Assembly (NCBI RefSeq): GCF_039534165.1 | Contig: NZ_BAAAUX010000005.1 | Coordinates: 1 to 64,000 of the forward strand | Direction: 5' to 3' | DNA: 64,000 nt | DNA from: Saccharopolyspora_D taberi | GTDB lineage: Bacteria > Actinomycetota > Actinomycetes > Mycobacteriales > Pseudonocardiaceae | Shown: positions 1 through 7,431 of the stretch, one piece after another | How positions within the stretch are numbered: the stretch's first letter is position 1 | Layout: each line of letters begins with the position of its first letter | Position numbers and translations under genes: made by a program | Notes under the pieces: model-generated | What the model saw: only the letters and a program-made list of their open reading frames with translations | The model's database searches: none | What the model was told of the DNA's origin: nothing

Positions 1-56
1 CGGCATCGTGGAGTCCGCGCGTCCGTTGCGCTTCTTGCTCACCACTGCGGCCGCTA

Positions 57-77
57 GGCGGCCCCGCAGGGGCCGCC
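57..77 (-). terminator. Hairpin after the YdcF-like gene
   Basis: A perfect 9-bp inverted repeat (GGCGGCCCC / GGGGCCGCC) with a 3-nt loop lies about 50 bases past the restored stop of the minus-strand YdcF-like gene. There is no U-tract, which is usual for actinomycete terminators. The first 56 bases hold no gene I can support. Confidence 0.45.
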
Positions 78-127
78 CTTGATGAAGTAGAGAAAGTCAG
101 AACACGTGCGCCTGGTGACGCCGATGG

Positions 128-791
128 TCAGTGCGGGAGAAGCCGCGAGACGTACCCGGCATCGATGAGTCGCTCGAACGCTGCTCGGACGTTCTCGGGG
201 ATCTCCTGCGGGATCGCGAACTCTCGGTCGGCGTGAACGGTGATGCGCTGGGTGTCACCAACGAGCATGTTGATCACGCGGTCCGCGTCCCCGATGCCTT
301 CGACGTACTGGTCCAGGGGGGAGCCGTTGCGACGTGCAGATGACCTCGACCTCAGGCCACGCCTTTCGGCATGTCGCGTAGGCCCGGCGCTGCTGGTACG
401 GCCGCGAGATCAACGTGATCGACTTCGGGTGGATGCCGGCTTCCTGGAGCACAGTCCGGGTGAACTCGATGTTCTCGCCGGTGTTAGTGGCCTTCGGCTC
501 AACGAGGATCGCCTCGTCCGGCACTCCCAGGCTGACCGCGTGCTGACGGTAGTGCACAGCCTCACTGCGGGGGAATCGTTCGACCGTCGTCGGCGCGTTG
601 GCGCCGGTGAAGACGATGTGCGGGAAGTGCCCCTCCTGAAACAGCTCGGCCGTGTAAGTGGCGACGCCGAGGTCGTGGCTACCGAGACCCACGCCTACGT
701 CGGTTGGCCGCAGCTCGTGGTGAAGATCGTGGTAGTCCCACAGAGTCCGCACATCGTCTTCAAGAGCGGCGGGGATCGCGGCTGTGGTCAT
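128..791 (-). pseudogene. YdcF-like (DUF218) protein, frameshifted
   Basis: The N-terminal part reads as a DUF218/YdcF-type protein, with an LGSHDLGVA strand, an HIVFTGA strand, a GVPDEAILVEP stretch and an NTGENI motif typical of that family. At a run of six G on the plus strand (316-321) the frame shifts. Removing one base restores a sensible C terminus ending in SRLLPH and a stop at 128-130, giving about 220 residues. The family's biochemical role is uncertain. The gene sits 33 bases after the GntR fragment on the same strand, so it was probably the second gene of a GntR-led unit. The shift may be a sequencing error at the homopolymer or real decay. Confidence 0.65.
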
Positions 792-824
792 GCCTGCCTC
801 TCACTCGAGGAGGGTGAACGAGTA

Positions 825-956
825 CTACCAGGAGAACCGGCTCGCCTTGTGGATGCCGCGCGCGAACTCCACGGCCACGTCGTCGGCTGTGTAGGGCGTG
901 CGGTGAAGCACCATAACGGGCTCGCCGGCGGGAATCGCAAGCTGCTTACGGGCTCT
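825..956 (-). pseudogene. C-terminal fragment of a GntR-family (UTRA) regulator
   Basis: The minus strand encodes about 41 residues typical of the end of a UTRA ligand-binding domain (IPAGEPVMVLHRTPYTADD, then VEFARG and ASRFSW) followed by TAG at 825-827. There is no DNA-binding domain: upstream sequence runs directly into antisense of the rep remnant. It is the 3' scar of a regulator that once preceded the YdcF-like gene, in the way the intact GntR gene at 6026-6838 precedes a glycosyltransferase gene in element 2. The call rests on UTRA motif recognition. Confidence 0.65.
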
Positions 957-959
957 TGG

Positions 960-2158
960 TCGGCACAACGCCGTGATGGCTCGGCGGTGTCGGAGCGCTC
1001 CGGTCAGATCGCGGTCGCGTGCAACAACCGACGCGAGTCTGTGTGTCCGTCGTGCGCCGCTCGCTACGCCGGGGATGCCTACCAGCTGGTGAAGTCCGGC
1101 CTCTCCGGAGGCAAGGGTGTGCCGGATGATGCCGCGTCTGATATCCGGCTGTTCGTCACGCTCACGGCTCCTTCATTCGGGCCTGTCCACACCCGCTCGG
1201 TGACCACGCGCGGTCGTGTGCGCCGCTGCGCCTGCGGCGAGAGTCACCACGAGGCCGACACTCGGATCGGTTCCCCGCTGGATGTGGACTCCTACGACTA
1301 CGCGGGTGCGGTGCTGTGGAACGCCCATGCCGGCGCCTTGTGGCACCGGTTCCGCATCTACCTTGCACGCTTGGTCGCCGCATGCCGCGGGGTGAAGGTC
1401 AAAGACATCCCGCACACGTTCCGGCTGTCGTACTCCAAGGTCGCTGAGTACCAGCGGCGCGGCCTGGTGCACTTCCACGCCGTGATCCGCCTCGACGGCC
1501 CAGACGGTCCTGGAAGCCCAGCCCCGGAGGGCATCACGGCCGACATGCTGGACGAGTTCATCCGCGTCTCCGCGTGGAAGACCTCCGTGGATATCGAGGC
1601 CACCGACGCGTACCCGGCGACGGCGGTGAAGTGGGGCCGCCAGGTCCAGGTGGACCCCATCACTCCGTCCTCCGACGATGCGGCCGAAGCCCTTGGGGAT
1701 CAGCGGGTGGCGGGCTACGTCGCGAAGTACTCCACCAAGGGCACTGGGGCAACCGCCGGCACCGCACCCGGATTCGCTCCGAGGCTCACATCGACGACCT
1801 GGAGGTCTCGGAGCACCACCGGCGCATGATCCGCACGGCCTGGCGGCGCGGCCTGCGGCGGTGGGCACACATGCTCGGCTTCGGCGGGCACTTCCTTACC
1901 AAGTCCAAGTACTACTCCACCACCTTCACCACGCTGCGCACCGTGCGGGCCGAGCACCAGCGAGCCGAACACCTGGCGGCGCTGGGCATCGACGACACCG
2001 ACGATGTGCAGATCGTCAACGACTGGAACTTCGTAGGCATCGGCTGGGGCAGCGCAGCACAACGCGAGTTGGCCGAAGCGATGGCCGAACGGCACCAGTA
2101 CGCGCGACGTACCTGCAGCGACGCCCGGAACGAGGCAGACGGGGGCGAGCGTGGCTGA
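960..2158 (+). pseudogene. RepSA-like replication initiator, 5'-truncated and frameshifted
   Basis: The frame contains hallmarks of the pSAM2 RepSA family of rolling-circle initiators: NNRRESVCPSCAARYAGD, then VTLTAPSFGPVHT, then VAEYQRRGLVHFHAVIRLDG with its HUH-like HFH, VAGYVAKYSTK, and after a shift WAHMLGFGGHFLTKSKYYST. The N terminus before NNRRESV is missing; the nearest usable start would be GTG at 987. A frameshift lies near 1760-1769, and the second half continues in the next frame to TGA at 2156-2158. The stop overlaps the integrase start by 8 bases. It is unlikely to make working initiator. Confidence 0.8.
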
Positions 2159-3276
2159 CATCGACGACCGGTGGCACCGCACCGGCCCGGACGGCAAGCC
2201 CGAACGCACCGACCGCTACGGAGTTGGCGCACGCTGGCTCGTCCGCTGGCGGAACCCCGCTGGCCGACAGCGCAAGAAGAGCTTCAAGCGCAAGGCTGAC
2301 GCGGAGAACTACGCCACCACGATCGAACACGGCATGCTGTCTGGTTCGTACATCGCGCCTGACGCGGGGAAGATCGTCGTTAGGGAGTGGGCACAGCGGT
2401 GGCAAGAGGTTCAGGGGCATCTCGCCAGATCGACGTTCGTGCGCTACGAGATCGCCATCAACACCCACATCGTCCCGAAGTGGGGGGAGCGTCCACCTGT
2501 CCTCGATCAAGCACGCGGACGTCCAGGTGTGGGTTTCGGGGCTGGCAAGGAAGTGGTCGGCCGCCTCCGTGGTGAAGGTGCATCGCGTCTTCTCCCAGAT
2601 GCTCGGCTGGGCTGTCCGGGATGGGCGGATCGCCAACAACCCGGCTGAGGGCGTGCGACTTCCTAGGCCGGACCTACCGGATCACCGCTACTTGGATCAT
2701 GCGGAGGTCGCCAAGCTGGCGGAGCGTTGCGGGTCGTACGGGACCGTGGTGCGCTTCCTCGCCTATACCGGTCTGTGCTGGGGCGAGCTGGCTGCCCTCA
2801 AAGCCGGCCGCGTCGACCTGGTTCGACGTCGCGTACTTGTGGCGGAGTCCGTGACGGAGGTCAACGGCGAGTTGGTTTGGGGAAGTCCGAAGACCCACGA
2901 GCGTCGCTCTGTGCCGCTGCCTCGGTTCCTGGCCGATGAGCTGGAACCGATCGTGTGCGCTCGACCGGACGACGCGTTGGTCTTTATGGCTCCGCGTGGC
3001 GGTGTGCTTCGGGTTCGGAACTTCCGCCGCGCCGTCTTCGACCCTGCTGTTCGAGACGTGGGACCGCAGGGGTTTCACCCGCACGAGCTTCGGCACACCG
3101 CCGCGTCCCTGGCGATCGCTTCAGGAGCAGATGTGAAGATCGTTCAGCAGATGCTTGGGCACAAGACCGCGACCATGACGCTCGACCTCTATGGGCATCT
3201 GTTCCCGGACCGACTGAACGATATCGCGGATCGGATGGATCTTGCGGTGCGTGCCCCGATTGTGCCCCACGAGTAA
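2151..3276 (+). pseudogene. Tyrosine integrase of element 1, frameshifted and with a catalytic Arg lost
   Basis: The first part (GTG 2151) reads MADIDDRWHR, then an Arm-type DNA-binding domain ending NTHIVPKWG. A run of six G (2482-2487) shifts the frame. With one base fewer the protein continues HLSSIKHADVQVWV and runs to TAA at 3274-3276, about 375 residues. The C terminus has HELRHTAAS and DLYGHLF, the HxxR and Tyr motifs of tyrosine recombinases. The first catalytic Arg, normally in a GLRWGEL motif, is Cys here (TGC at 2776-2778). The gene lies 31 bases from the att core. It differs from the integrase of element 2. Confidence 0.8.
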
Positions 3277-3307
3277 TCTCGAGGCACTGGCATAACGCTG
3301 CGAGCTG

Positions 3308-3359
3308 GGCGCCCTCGGCAGGACTCGAACCTGCGACACCTGCCTCCGGAGGGCAGTGC
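3308..3359. repeat. att copy between the two elements
   Basis: These 52 bases are identical to 22907-22958 and correspond, on the minus strand, to the tRNA-Arg sequence from the anticodon region to the encoded CCA. The 5' half of the tRNA is absent, so this is not a working tRNA. It serves as the right end of element 1 and the left end of element 2. Confidence 0.93.
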
Positions 3360-3415
3360 CTCGATCAGTCGTTCTTCCTGTTCAGAGGCAGGACAGTGAC
3401 ACTTGTGTACTCGAT

Positions 3416-3436
3416 TTGTACACGCATTGCGCACGG
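3416..3436 (+). repeat. Putative integrase arm site, left copy
   Basis: The 21-mer TTGTACACGCATTGCGCACG(G) differs at two positions from 22781-22801 and has the same orientation. It begins 57 bases inside the left att core. When the element is circular the two copies would flank the att core, as integrase arm-type sites do. The role is inferred. Confidence 0.5.
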
Positions 3437-3446
3437 CACCGCATGA

Positions 3447-3615
3447 GGGCTGTAACAGTGGGGCTGTTGCGAGGGTGTCCGGGCGGGGTCGAGCAAGGTT
3501 GCGATGTGCCCGCAGGAGCGAACTCAGGCGGTGGCCAGATCCGCGCTGTCGCATCGAAACCCCTGGGGTGGAGGTTGCTTTCGGCTTCAGGCTGATCCCG
3601 CCACTGTTACAGCCC
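3447..3615. repeat. 15-bp perfect inverted repeat flanking 139 bases
   Basis: GGGCTGTAACAGTGG at 3447-3461 is the exact reverse complement of 3601-3615. The 139 bases between them hold no convincing gene. The distance is too large for a terminator. It may mark binding sites for a regulator or recombination protein, or a miniature element. Confidence 0.55.
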
Positions 3616-3698
3616 TGGAGCCACGTGGATGTCTAAGCGCGGTGCGGGGGAGCGGGGGCACATCTGACGCCAATAGTGCCACCGAGTCAGGCGGTCGA

Positions 3699-3983
3699 TC
3701 AGGCGCGGTTATCCCTCGTCACCCTGCATTCCCGGCCGTCATTGTCCTTGTGGGCGGGGAACTGGCCGTTTTTGTTCAGGGTGAACTTTCGATCGCACGA
3801 GGGGCAGCTGCGGCGACTTCGCGGTCGGGTGCACCGCGAAACCCGGTCGACGTACCGCGTAGTCCCCGACGCAGGACAGCGCCGCTGTGCCCAGCCGAGC
3901 GTATGCACGCTCTCCAGGTAGTGGACTGGCACCGTACCCGCCTTGGTTTTCCGCAGAGGCAGGCAACATTCCCCACAGTGCAT
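3699..3983 (-). CDS. Small cysteine-rich protein with a zinc-finger-like C terminus
   Basis: This 94-residue protein has CxxC pairs: CGEC near the start and CPSC followed by DRKFTLNKNGQFPAHKDNDG and then ECR. The latter is a pattern I associate with short zinc-finger-like proteins of actinobacterial mobile elements. A GGGGAG ribosome-binding site lies 5-6 bases before the ATG at 3983. It is transcribed toward the left att site, away from the main operon. The central third is arginine-rich and low in recognisable motifs, so a frame error there is possible. Function unknown. Confidence 0.45.
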   Translation of the reverse strand: MHCGECCLPLRKTKAGTVPVHYLESVHTLGWAQRRCPASGTTRYVDRVSRCTRPRSRRSCPSCDRKFTLNKNGQFPAHKDNDGRECRVTRDNRA

Positions 3984-4327
3984 CGTGCTCCCCAGCAGTT
4001 GAGTTCAGCACTTGTGGATCATGTCAGGCCAACTTTCATCAGGCAGCGGCCAACGGGGTGGTAGTGCGGCGCGGTCGGCATGACTCCCCGGAGCAACATT
4101 GATGGCGCCGGGCCCTGTCGGCTCGTCGCGGGTGATCTGCGGGGACAGGGGGACACGCGTCCCTTCGAGATGTCCCCAGAAAGCGCCGCTATCCGTGCTG
4201 GTCAGGGGCTTACGGGGACAGCGGGGACACTTCCACTCATGCCCGCCATCCTCCATGCAACACGCGAGAGGCTCTCTTTAGGAGAGCATCTCGCAGTGCG
4301 CTGAACGTGGCCCTCTCATCTGCGTAA
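3984..4327. other. Stretch with no supported gene
   Basis: I see no convincing gene here. A minus-strand open frame of 83 codons (4005-4256) has a CPRC motif near its start but no ribosome-binding site and no family likeness. GGGGACA-type repeats occur near 4140-4230, resembling the GTCCCC-rich sequence at 21105-21195 near the other end of the element. Confidence 0.5.
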
Positions 4328-4477
4328 ATGTCTGAGGGTCACCCGCGCCAAGTGGCTGTCGAGGGTGCCGACGACGTGGACCGGGCCGAGTGGGTGCCCG
4401 TGACCGAGGCACTACGCGCCGAGCCGGCCTTCGACCACGGCGAGATCCTGCGCGACGCGTTGCGTCTGGTGGCGTGA
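4328..4477 (+). pseudogene. C-terminal fragment of a Nudix hydrolase
   Basis: From ATG 4328 a 49-codon frame reads EGHPRQVAVEGADDVDRAEW, then VPVTEALR and AFDHGEILRDALRLVA before TGA. The pattern of a DD-A-WVP stretch followed by FDH-IL-DAL is the usual C terminus of Nudix proteins of the kind encoded whole at 11196-11618. The Nudix box itself is absent. It lies just before the 4563 gene, a neighbour that often sits beside such Nudix genes. Confidence 0.6.
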
Positions 4478-4562
4478 GCCGAGGCCGTTCCCACTGCCCG
4501 GCACGCTTGCCGGACCGCGCCTGGACGAGCCGAACTGCGTCTACCGAGGTGACAATGGCGCT

Positions 4563-5060
4563 ATGGACGCCGATTACCTGCGTCAGCCTGCATCGGCAAG
4601 GGCGGAGCGCGCAGCTGCAGACCGACCAACAGCGGAACATCAACGACCCGACGGCGTCGACGACTTCACGGTGGCCGCTGTCGGCAAGCTCACCGAGGCG
4701 CTGGAGACCGTCGAGCGTGCGCGCGGCCACCTCTACGAGTTTCACCAGTTGATCGGTGCTGGCGCAGCCGCCCTCTGTGAGGCAGTAGCCGCCCTGAAGG
4801 AGTGCGGGCAGGGCGAACTCGCCTACGAGATCGAACGCGAACTCGTCGGCCGCAACATCGTGCCCGGGAGGTGGACGTTCCAAGTCGTCGAGGAGTTCGA
4901 CGACGGATACTGGACCGTCTTCCGCGAGCACGAACAGCGAGCACGCGACCTTCTACTTCGAGGTCGGCGTCACGTTTTCGAGGCCGAGATGAAGGAACGG
5001 GAGCGGAGCGTCGACGAACATGGCCTGCCTCTGCCGGGGCATGAAGCAACGCCGGATTGA
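4563..5060 (+). CDS. Conserved actinobacterial hypothetical protein
   Basis: The 165-residue product has a charged, probably disordered N terminus of about 35 residues, then a helical core (ALETVERARGHLYEFHQLIG, ERELVGRN) and a stretch PGRWTFQVVEEFDDGYW followed by a basic, acidic-rich helix ending in PGHEATPD. I recognise this layout from conserved proteins of unknown function near Nudix genes in actinomycete mobile elements, but know no activity for it. The start is uncertain, because no strong ribosome-binding site precedes ATG 4563. It ends 20 bases before a large inverted repeat that spans a sequencing gap. Confidence 0.75.
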   Translation: MDADYLRQPASARAERAAADRPTAEHQRPDGVDDFTVAAVGKLTEALETVERARGHLYEFHQLIGAGAAALCEAVAALKECGQGELAYEIERELVGRNIVPGRWTFQVVEEFDDGYWTVFREHEQRARDLLLRGRRHVFEAEMKERERSVDEHGLPLPGHEATPD

Positions 5061-5080
5061 TGTCGATTGTCGAATGCGAA

Positions 5081-5151
5081 ACGGCCGTCATGGTGCNNNN
5101 NNNNNNNNNNNNNNNNNNNNNNNNNNNNNNNNNNNGCACCATGACGGCCGT
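5081..5151. terminator. 16-bp perfect inverted repeat around an assembly gap
   Basis: ACGGCCGTCATGGTGC at 5081-5096 is followed by 39 N (5097-5135) and then its exact reverse complement (5136-5151). It lies between convergent genes (4563-5060 plus, 5163-6032 minus), so a bidirectional terminator is likely. The gap in the loop probably reflects a failure to read through the hairpin. The true loop length is unknown. Confidence 0.55.
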
Positions 5152-5162
5152 CTAGGAAGAGC

Positions 5163-6032
5163 TCAGCGACCGGGATAGTTCTCCTTCGGGATCAGCTTCC
5201 CAAGCTCGGGCGGTTCAACCGCGGCTCCGTCTACGGAAGATGCGTTCGACGTTGCCGCGAAGAGCCCGGCAGCCCGGACGGCAGCAGCGCGTTGAAGGGC
5301 AATCCTTCGGCCGACACTGCTCCACGAGTTCCAAGACTGCTTCTTGTGGGTCTGGTTGGGATGCTGCCGGTAAAGCCAGGTCAAGGCCGGATCGTTGTAT
5401 CCGTCGACCACTTCCGACAAGGCGGCGAACATCGCGAGATCGTCGTCTGCGGGGGATGCCGCCCACCCACCCAGAGCTCGGAGCGTCGCGGTCCGCATCA
5501 TCAACCCTGCGCAGTGAACCGGCCAGTTCCCACCGTTGTCTGCGGCCCATTCGTTGACCCTGCCAGCTGGAACGACGCCATGGTCGAGCATCGACGAGAA
5601 CGACGCTCGGCTACCGTCAGGCAGAAGGTCGTCCGCCTGGCCAATCGCCCAGTGAATCGACGAGGTGGCGAATCTCGGGATCAGCGTCGTGAAGGCGTCC
5701 GGCAGTAGAACGTCGTCGTGGTCGAGCACCTGCACCAGGTCGCCAGTCACCCTCGACAACGCCAGGTTACGGGTCATCGCGAGGCCGAGTTGAGCCTCGT
5801 TGGCTTCGTAGCGGACGAAGTCGACCCCGTCGAACTTCGTGGCCAGGAAGGGGCCAGGCCCGTCTTCCTGCACGACCCATTCGAGCTCCCAACCGGGGGG
5901 AAGCGCTTGGGCTTTGACGCTCTCGATCGTGTCGCTCAAGAAAGTCGCGGTAGGTCCGTACGCTGCCGTGACGACTGAAATCCGAGGCAATTGGTTCTCC
6001 GTTCCTGCGCAGTGCAGATGGCTCGTCACCAC
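5163..6032 (-). CDS. Family 2 glycosyltransferase
   Basis: The 289-residue protein has a GT-A fold start (PRISVVTAAYGPTATFLSDT), a central VQVLDHDDVLLPDAF containing the metal/nucleotide-binding acidic motif, and a later DDDLAMF acidic stretch. It should transfer a sugar from a nucleotide donor; the acceptor cannot be told. There is no signal peptide or membrane segment. It starts (GTG 6032, or GTG 6029 giving a GTGA overlap) inside the end of the GntR gene, so the two are translationally coupled. The matching slot in element 1 holds the YdcF-like gene, so this position looks like interchangeable cargo under GntR control. Confidence 0.8.
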   Translation of the reverse strand: MVTSHLHCAGTENQLPRISVVTAAYGPTATFLSDTIESVKAQALPPGWELEWVVQEDGPGPFLATKFDGVDFVRYEANEAQLGLAMTRNLALSRVTGDLVQVLDHDDVLLPDAFTTLIPRFATSSIHWAIGQADDLLPDGSRASFSSMLDHGVVPAGRVNEWAADNGGNWPVHCAGLMMRTATLRALGGWAASPADDDLAMFAALSEVVDGYNDPALTWLYRQHPNQTHKKQSWNSWSSVGRRIALQRAAAVRAAGLFAATSNASSVDGAAVEPPELGKLIPKENYPGR

Positions 6033-6838
6033 AAGGCCAGCGGTGTCGAGAAGTGCAGCTTTGTTCGATCAGCCGGGAAGTCAGCATCGGAGATCTCTAC
6101 GACTCGCCCGTGCGTGTCAATGGAGATTCGACGGACACGGATCATCGGAATGCCAGGGTCCATACCCCACAACTGCGCCGTGACGGTAGTCGGCATAGCC
6201 GCTGTGACCTCGTCATCAATGCGAGCAAGTTCGATGCCTGCAACCTCGTAGAGCTGGTGCTGAGTGCCCCCCGGGTGAGGTTTGTCCGACTCGAAAACCT
6301 CCGGCTTTGCGCTGACCAGGTCATACGGAATGTACGACACGCTCCACGCTTCTCGGCGGCCCTCCTTCGGGTCGGTCAGCTCGAACACGCGGCGGAGCAC
6401 CTCCGCGCCCTGCTCGATGTCGAAGCCTTCTGCGAGTTCGGAATCCGCCCTGACGACCTCGTGTGTCGCCTTGAAGTCGAGAGCGTCGATCGGAACCCCG
6501 AGATCGTTCTCGGCAACGCCGTTACGTCCCCGTTCGTCCTCACCTGTCAGCACCCGATCCTTCTCGTCCTGGTGTCGGTTCGAGGAACGAACCACCTGAC
6601 GAGGGCGAGCGCGGACGACTGGCGCCTTTCCTCGGCTTCCAGTGATCAGTCCCTGCTGCTTGAGGAGGTTGATCGCCGACCGCGCGGTTTGGACGCCGCA
6701 GCCCCACTGGTGAGCGAGCTCGTGCAGCGTCGGCAGCGGGTCACCCGGCGTCAGATCACCGCGCTCGATCCGCATGCGGATGTCATCCGCGATGCGTAGC
6801 TGCACCGGCGCTGCGACGGCGGTTGCTTGAGGTTCCAT
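6026..6838 (-). CDS. GntR-family (HutC/UTRA) transcriptional regulator
   Basis: The protein has 270 residues from ATG 6838, chosen because AGGA lies 9 bases before it. It has an N-terminal winged helix (about 12-75, with GDPLPTLHELAHQWGCGVQT) and a C-terminal UTRA ligand-binding domain (about 100-265). KorSA of pSAM2 is a GntR-type repressor in a comparable element. It is divergent from the long plus-strand operon, and two copies of a GTTTG-N4-CAAAC palindrome sit between them, so it probably represses that operon and itself. The ligand is unknown. Confidence 0.85.
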   Translation of the reverse strand: MEPQATAVAAPVQLRIADDIRMRIERGDLTPGDPLPTLHELAHQWGCGVQTARSAINLLKQQGLITGSRGKAPVVRARPRQVVRSSNRHQDEKDRVLTGEDERGRNGVAENDLGVPIDALDFKATHEVVRADSELAEGFDIEQGAEVLRRVFELTDPKEGRREAWSVSYIPYDLVSAKPEVFESDKPHPGGTQHQLYEVAGIELARIDDEVTAAMPTTVTAQLWGMDPGIPMIRVRRISIDTHGRVVEISDADFPADRTKLHFSTPLALW

Positions 6839-6856
6839 GGACCACATCCTACGCCG

Positions 6857-6938
6857 GTTTGACGGTTTGACGGCAAACCCCTTGCGCGTGTTCCGCGGTG
6901 ACGCTAACGTCTCCAACATCGAAAGTTTGACGGCAAAC
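6857..6938. promoter_or_regulatory. Operator region: two GTTTGACGGCAAAC palindromes plus a half site
   Basis: GTTTGACGGCAAAC occurs at 6865-6878 and 6925-6938, centres 60 bp apart, with an extra half site GTTTGACG at 6857-6864. Both palindromes lie between the divergent GntR gene and the 6974 operon. The second would fall just after the predicted plus-strand start point, a good position for repression. Binding by the GntR protein is inferred. Confidence 0.6.
6882..6910 (+). promoter_or_regulatory. Putative promoter of the AICE operon
   Basis: TTGCGC (6882-6887) and TAACGT (6905-6910) are separated by 17 bases, a sigma-70-like arrangement. It lies between the two operator palindromes and upstream of the 6974 gene. 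Confidence 0.45.
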
Positions 6939-6973
6939 CGGCAAGCCGTCAGACCGGCAAGGTTGGGAGAGTC

Positions 6974-7258
6974 ATGAAGCACGGATCGGTTCCACGCTCG
7001 ATCACCAAGCAGCTGGAAGAGGTGTCGATCGAGCCGTACAACGCACCTGACGGGCTGACCGAAACGGCGATCAACATCCTGCTCGGCGAGACGTACCGGG
7101 AGCTGGATGAGTCCACCCTTCGCCGGCCTTCCGACGTCAAGGCGGACAGCGCCGAGAAGCGCCGCACCCGCCGTGCTGAGAGGCGAGTTCTGAGAGCCCT
7201 GCCAACGACGAACCCGGTTCCTGCTCTGTCCACGACCACCGACGAGGTGGCTGCGTGA
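6974..7258 (+). CDS. Small hypothetical protein, first gene of the AICE operon
   Basis: The 94-residue soluble protein (MKHGSVPRSITKQLEEVSIE, later RRTRRAERRVLRAL) has a basic C-terminal third. GGGAGAG stands 4 bases before ATG 6974. It is the first gene after the operator region and overlaps the next gene by one base (TGATG). I do not recognise a family. Its position suggests an early-expressed gene. Confidence 0.65.
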   Translation: MKHGSVPRSITKQLEEVSIEPYNAPDGLTETAINILLGETYRELDESTLRRPSDVKADSAEKRRTRRAERRVLRALPTTNPVPALSTTTDEVAA

Positions 7259-7431
7259 TGGCTCGCCAAACCATTCTCCCGTCCTCCAGCAGAGGCTCGT
7301 TCAAGACGCTCTTACTGCTGGCAGCCGTTGCCTTCGTCGTCATTCGCTGGCCCAACGAGTCGGCCTTTTGGATCCGTGACGCCTTCGCCAAGGTCACCGA
7401 GTTCGCCACGACGCTCCTTGGCGGTGCGTGA
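7258..7431 (+). CDS. Small membrane protein, 57 residues
   Basis: ATG 7258 overlaps the previous stop. A hydrophobic stretch (TLLLLAAVAFVVI, about residues 17-29) follows a basic N terminus, giving one likely membrane segment, then an amphipathic tail. The next gene starts on its stop codon (TGATGG). The tight overlaps on both sides are the main support for it being real. Confidence 0.6.
   Translation: MARQTILPSSSRGSFKTLLLLAAVAFVVIRWPNESAFWIRDAFAKVTEFATTLLGGA

Larger units (their letters stand above)
1..3359. mobile_element. Element 1: deleted AICE remnant, left end outside window
   Basis: This block has the parts of an actinomycete integrative and conjugative element: a YdcF-like gene and a GntR fragment on the minus strand, then a RepSA-type initiator and a tyrosine integrase on the plus strand, with an att copy 31 bases after the integrase stop. 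Every gene in it is broken. No transfer, SpdB or excisionase genes are present, and the GntR fragment abuts the middle of rep, so one internal deletion probably removed the rest. The left att site is not in the window, so the full size is unknown. Confidence 0.75.

Noticed and set aside
1..56. Possible gene end or start at the window edge (minus GTG near 42-44 reading VSKKRNGRADS)
   Set aside because: Fewer than 20 codons are visible and there is no ribosome-binding site, so a gene cannot be supported.
240..1829. A single 529-codon plus-strand reading frame
   Set aside because: Its first 230 or so codons are antisense to the YdcF-like gene and GntR fragment. Only the part after about 960 has RepSA motifs, so it is a remnant joined to noncoding frame.
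3310..3359. A second tRNA-Arg gene at the left att site
   Set aside because: Only the 3' part is present. The 5' acceptor strand, D arm and half of the anticodon stem are missing, so it cannot fold as a tRNA.
4005..4256. Minus-strand 83-codon frame with a CPRC motif
   Set aside because: No ribosome-binding site, no recognisable family beyond one CxxC, and it lies over GGGGACA-type repeats.
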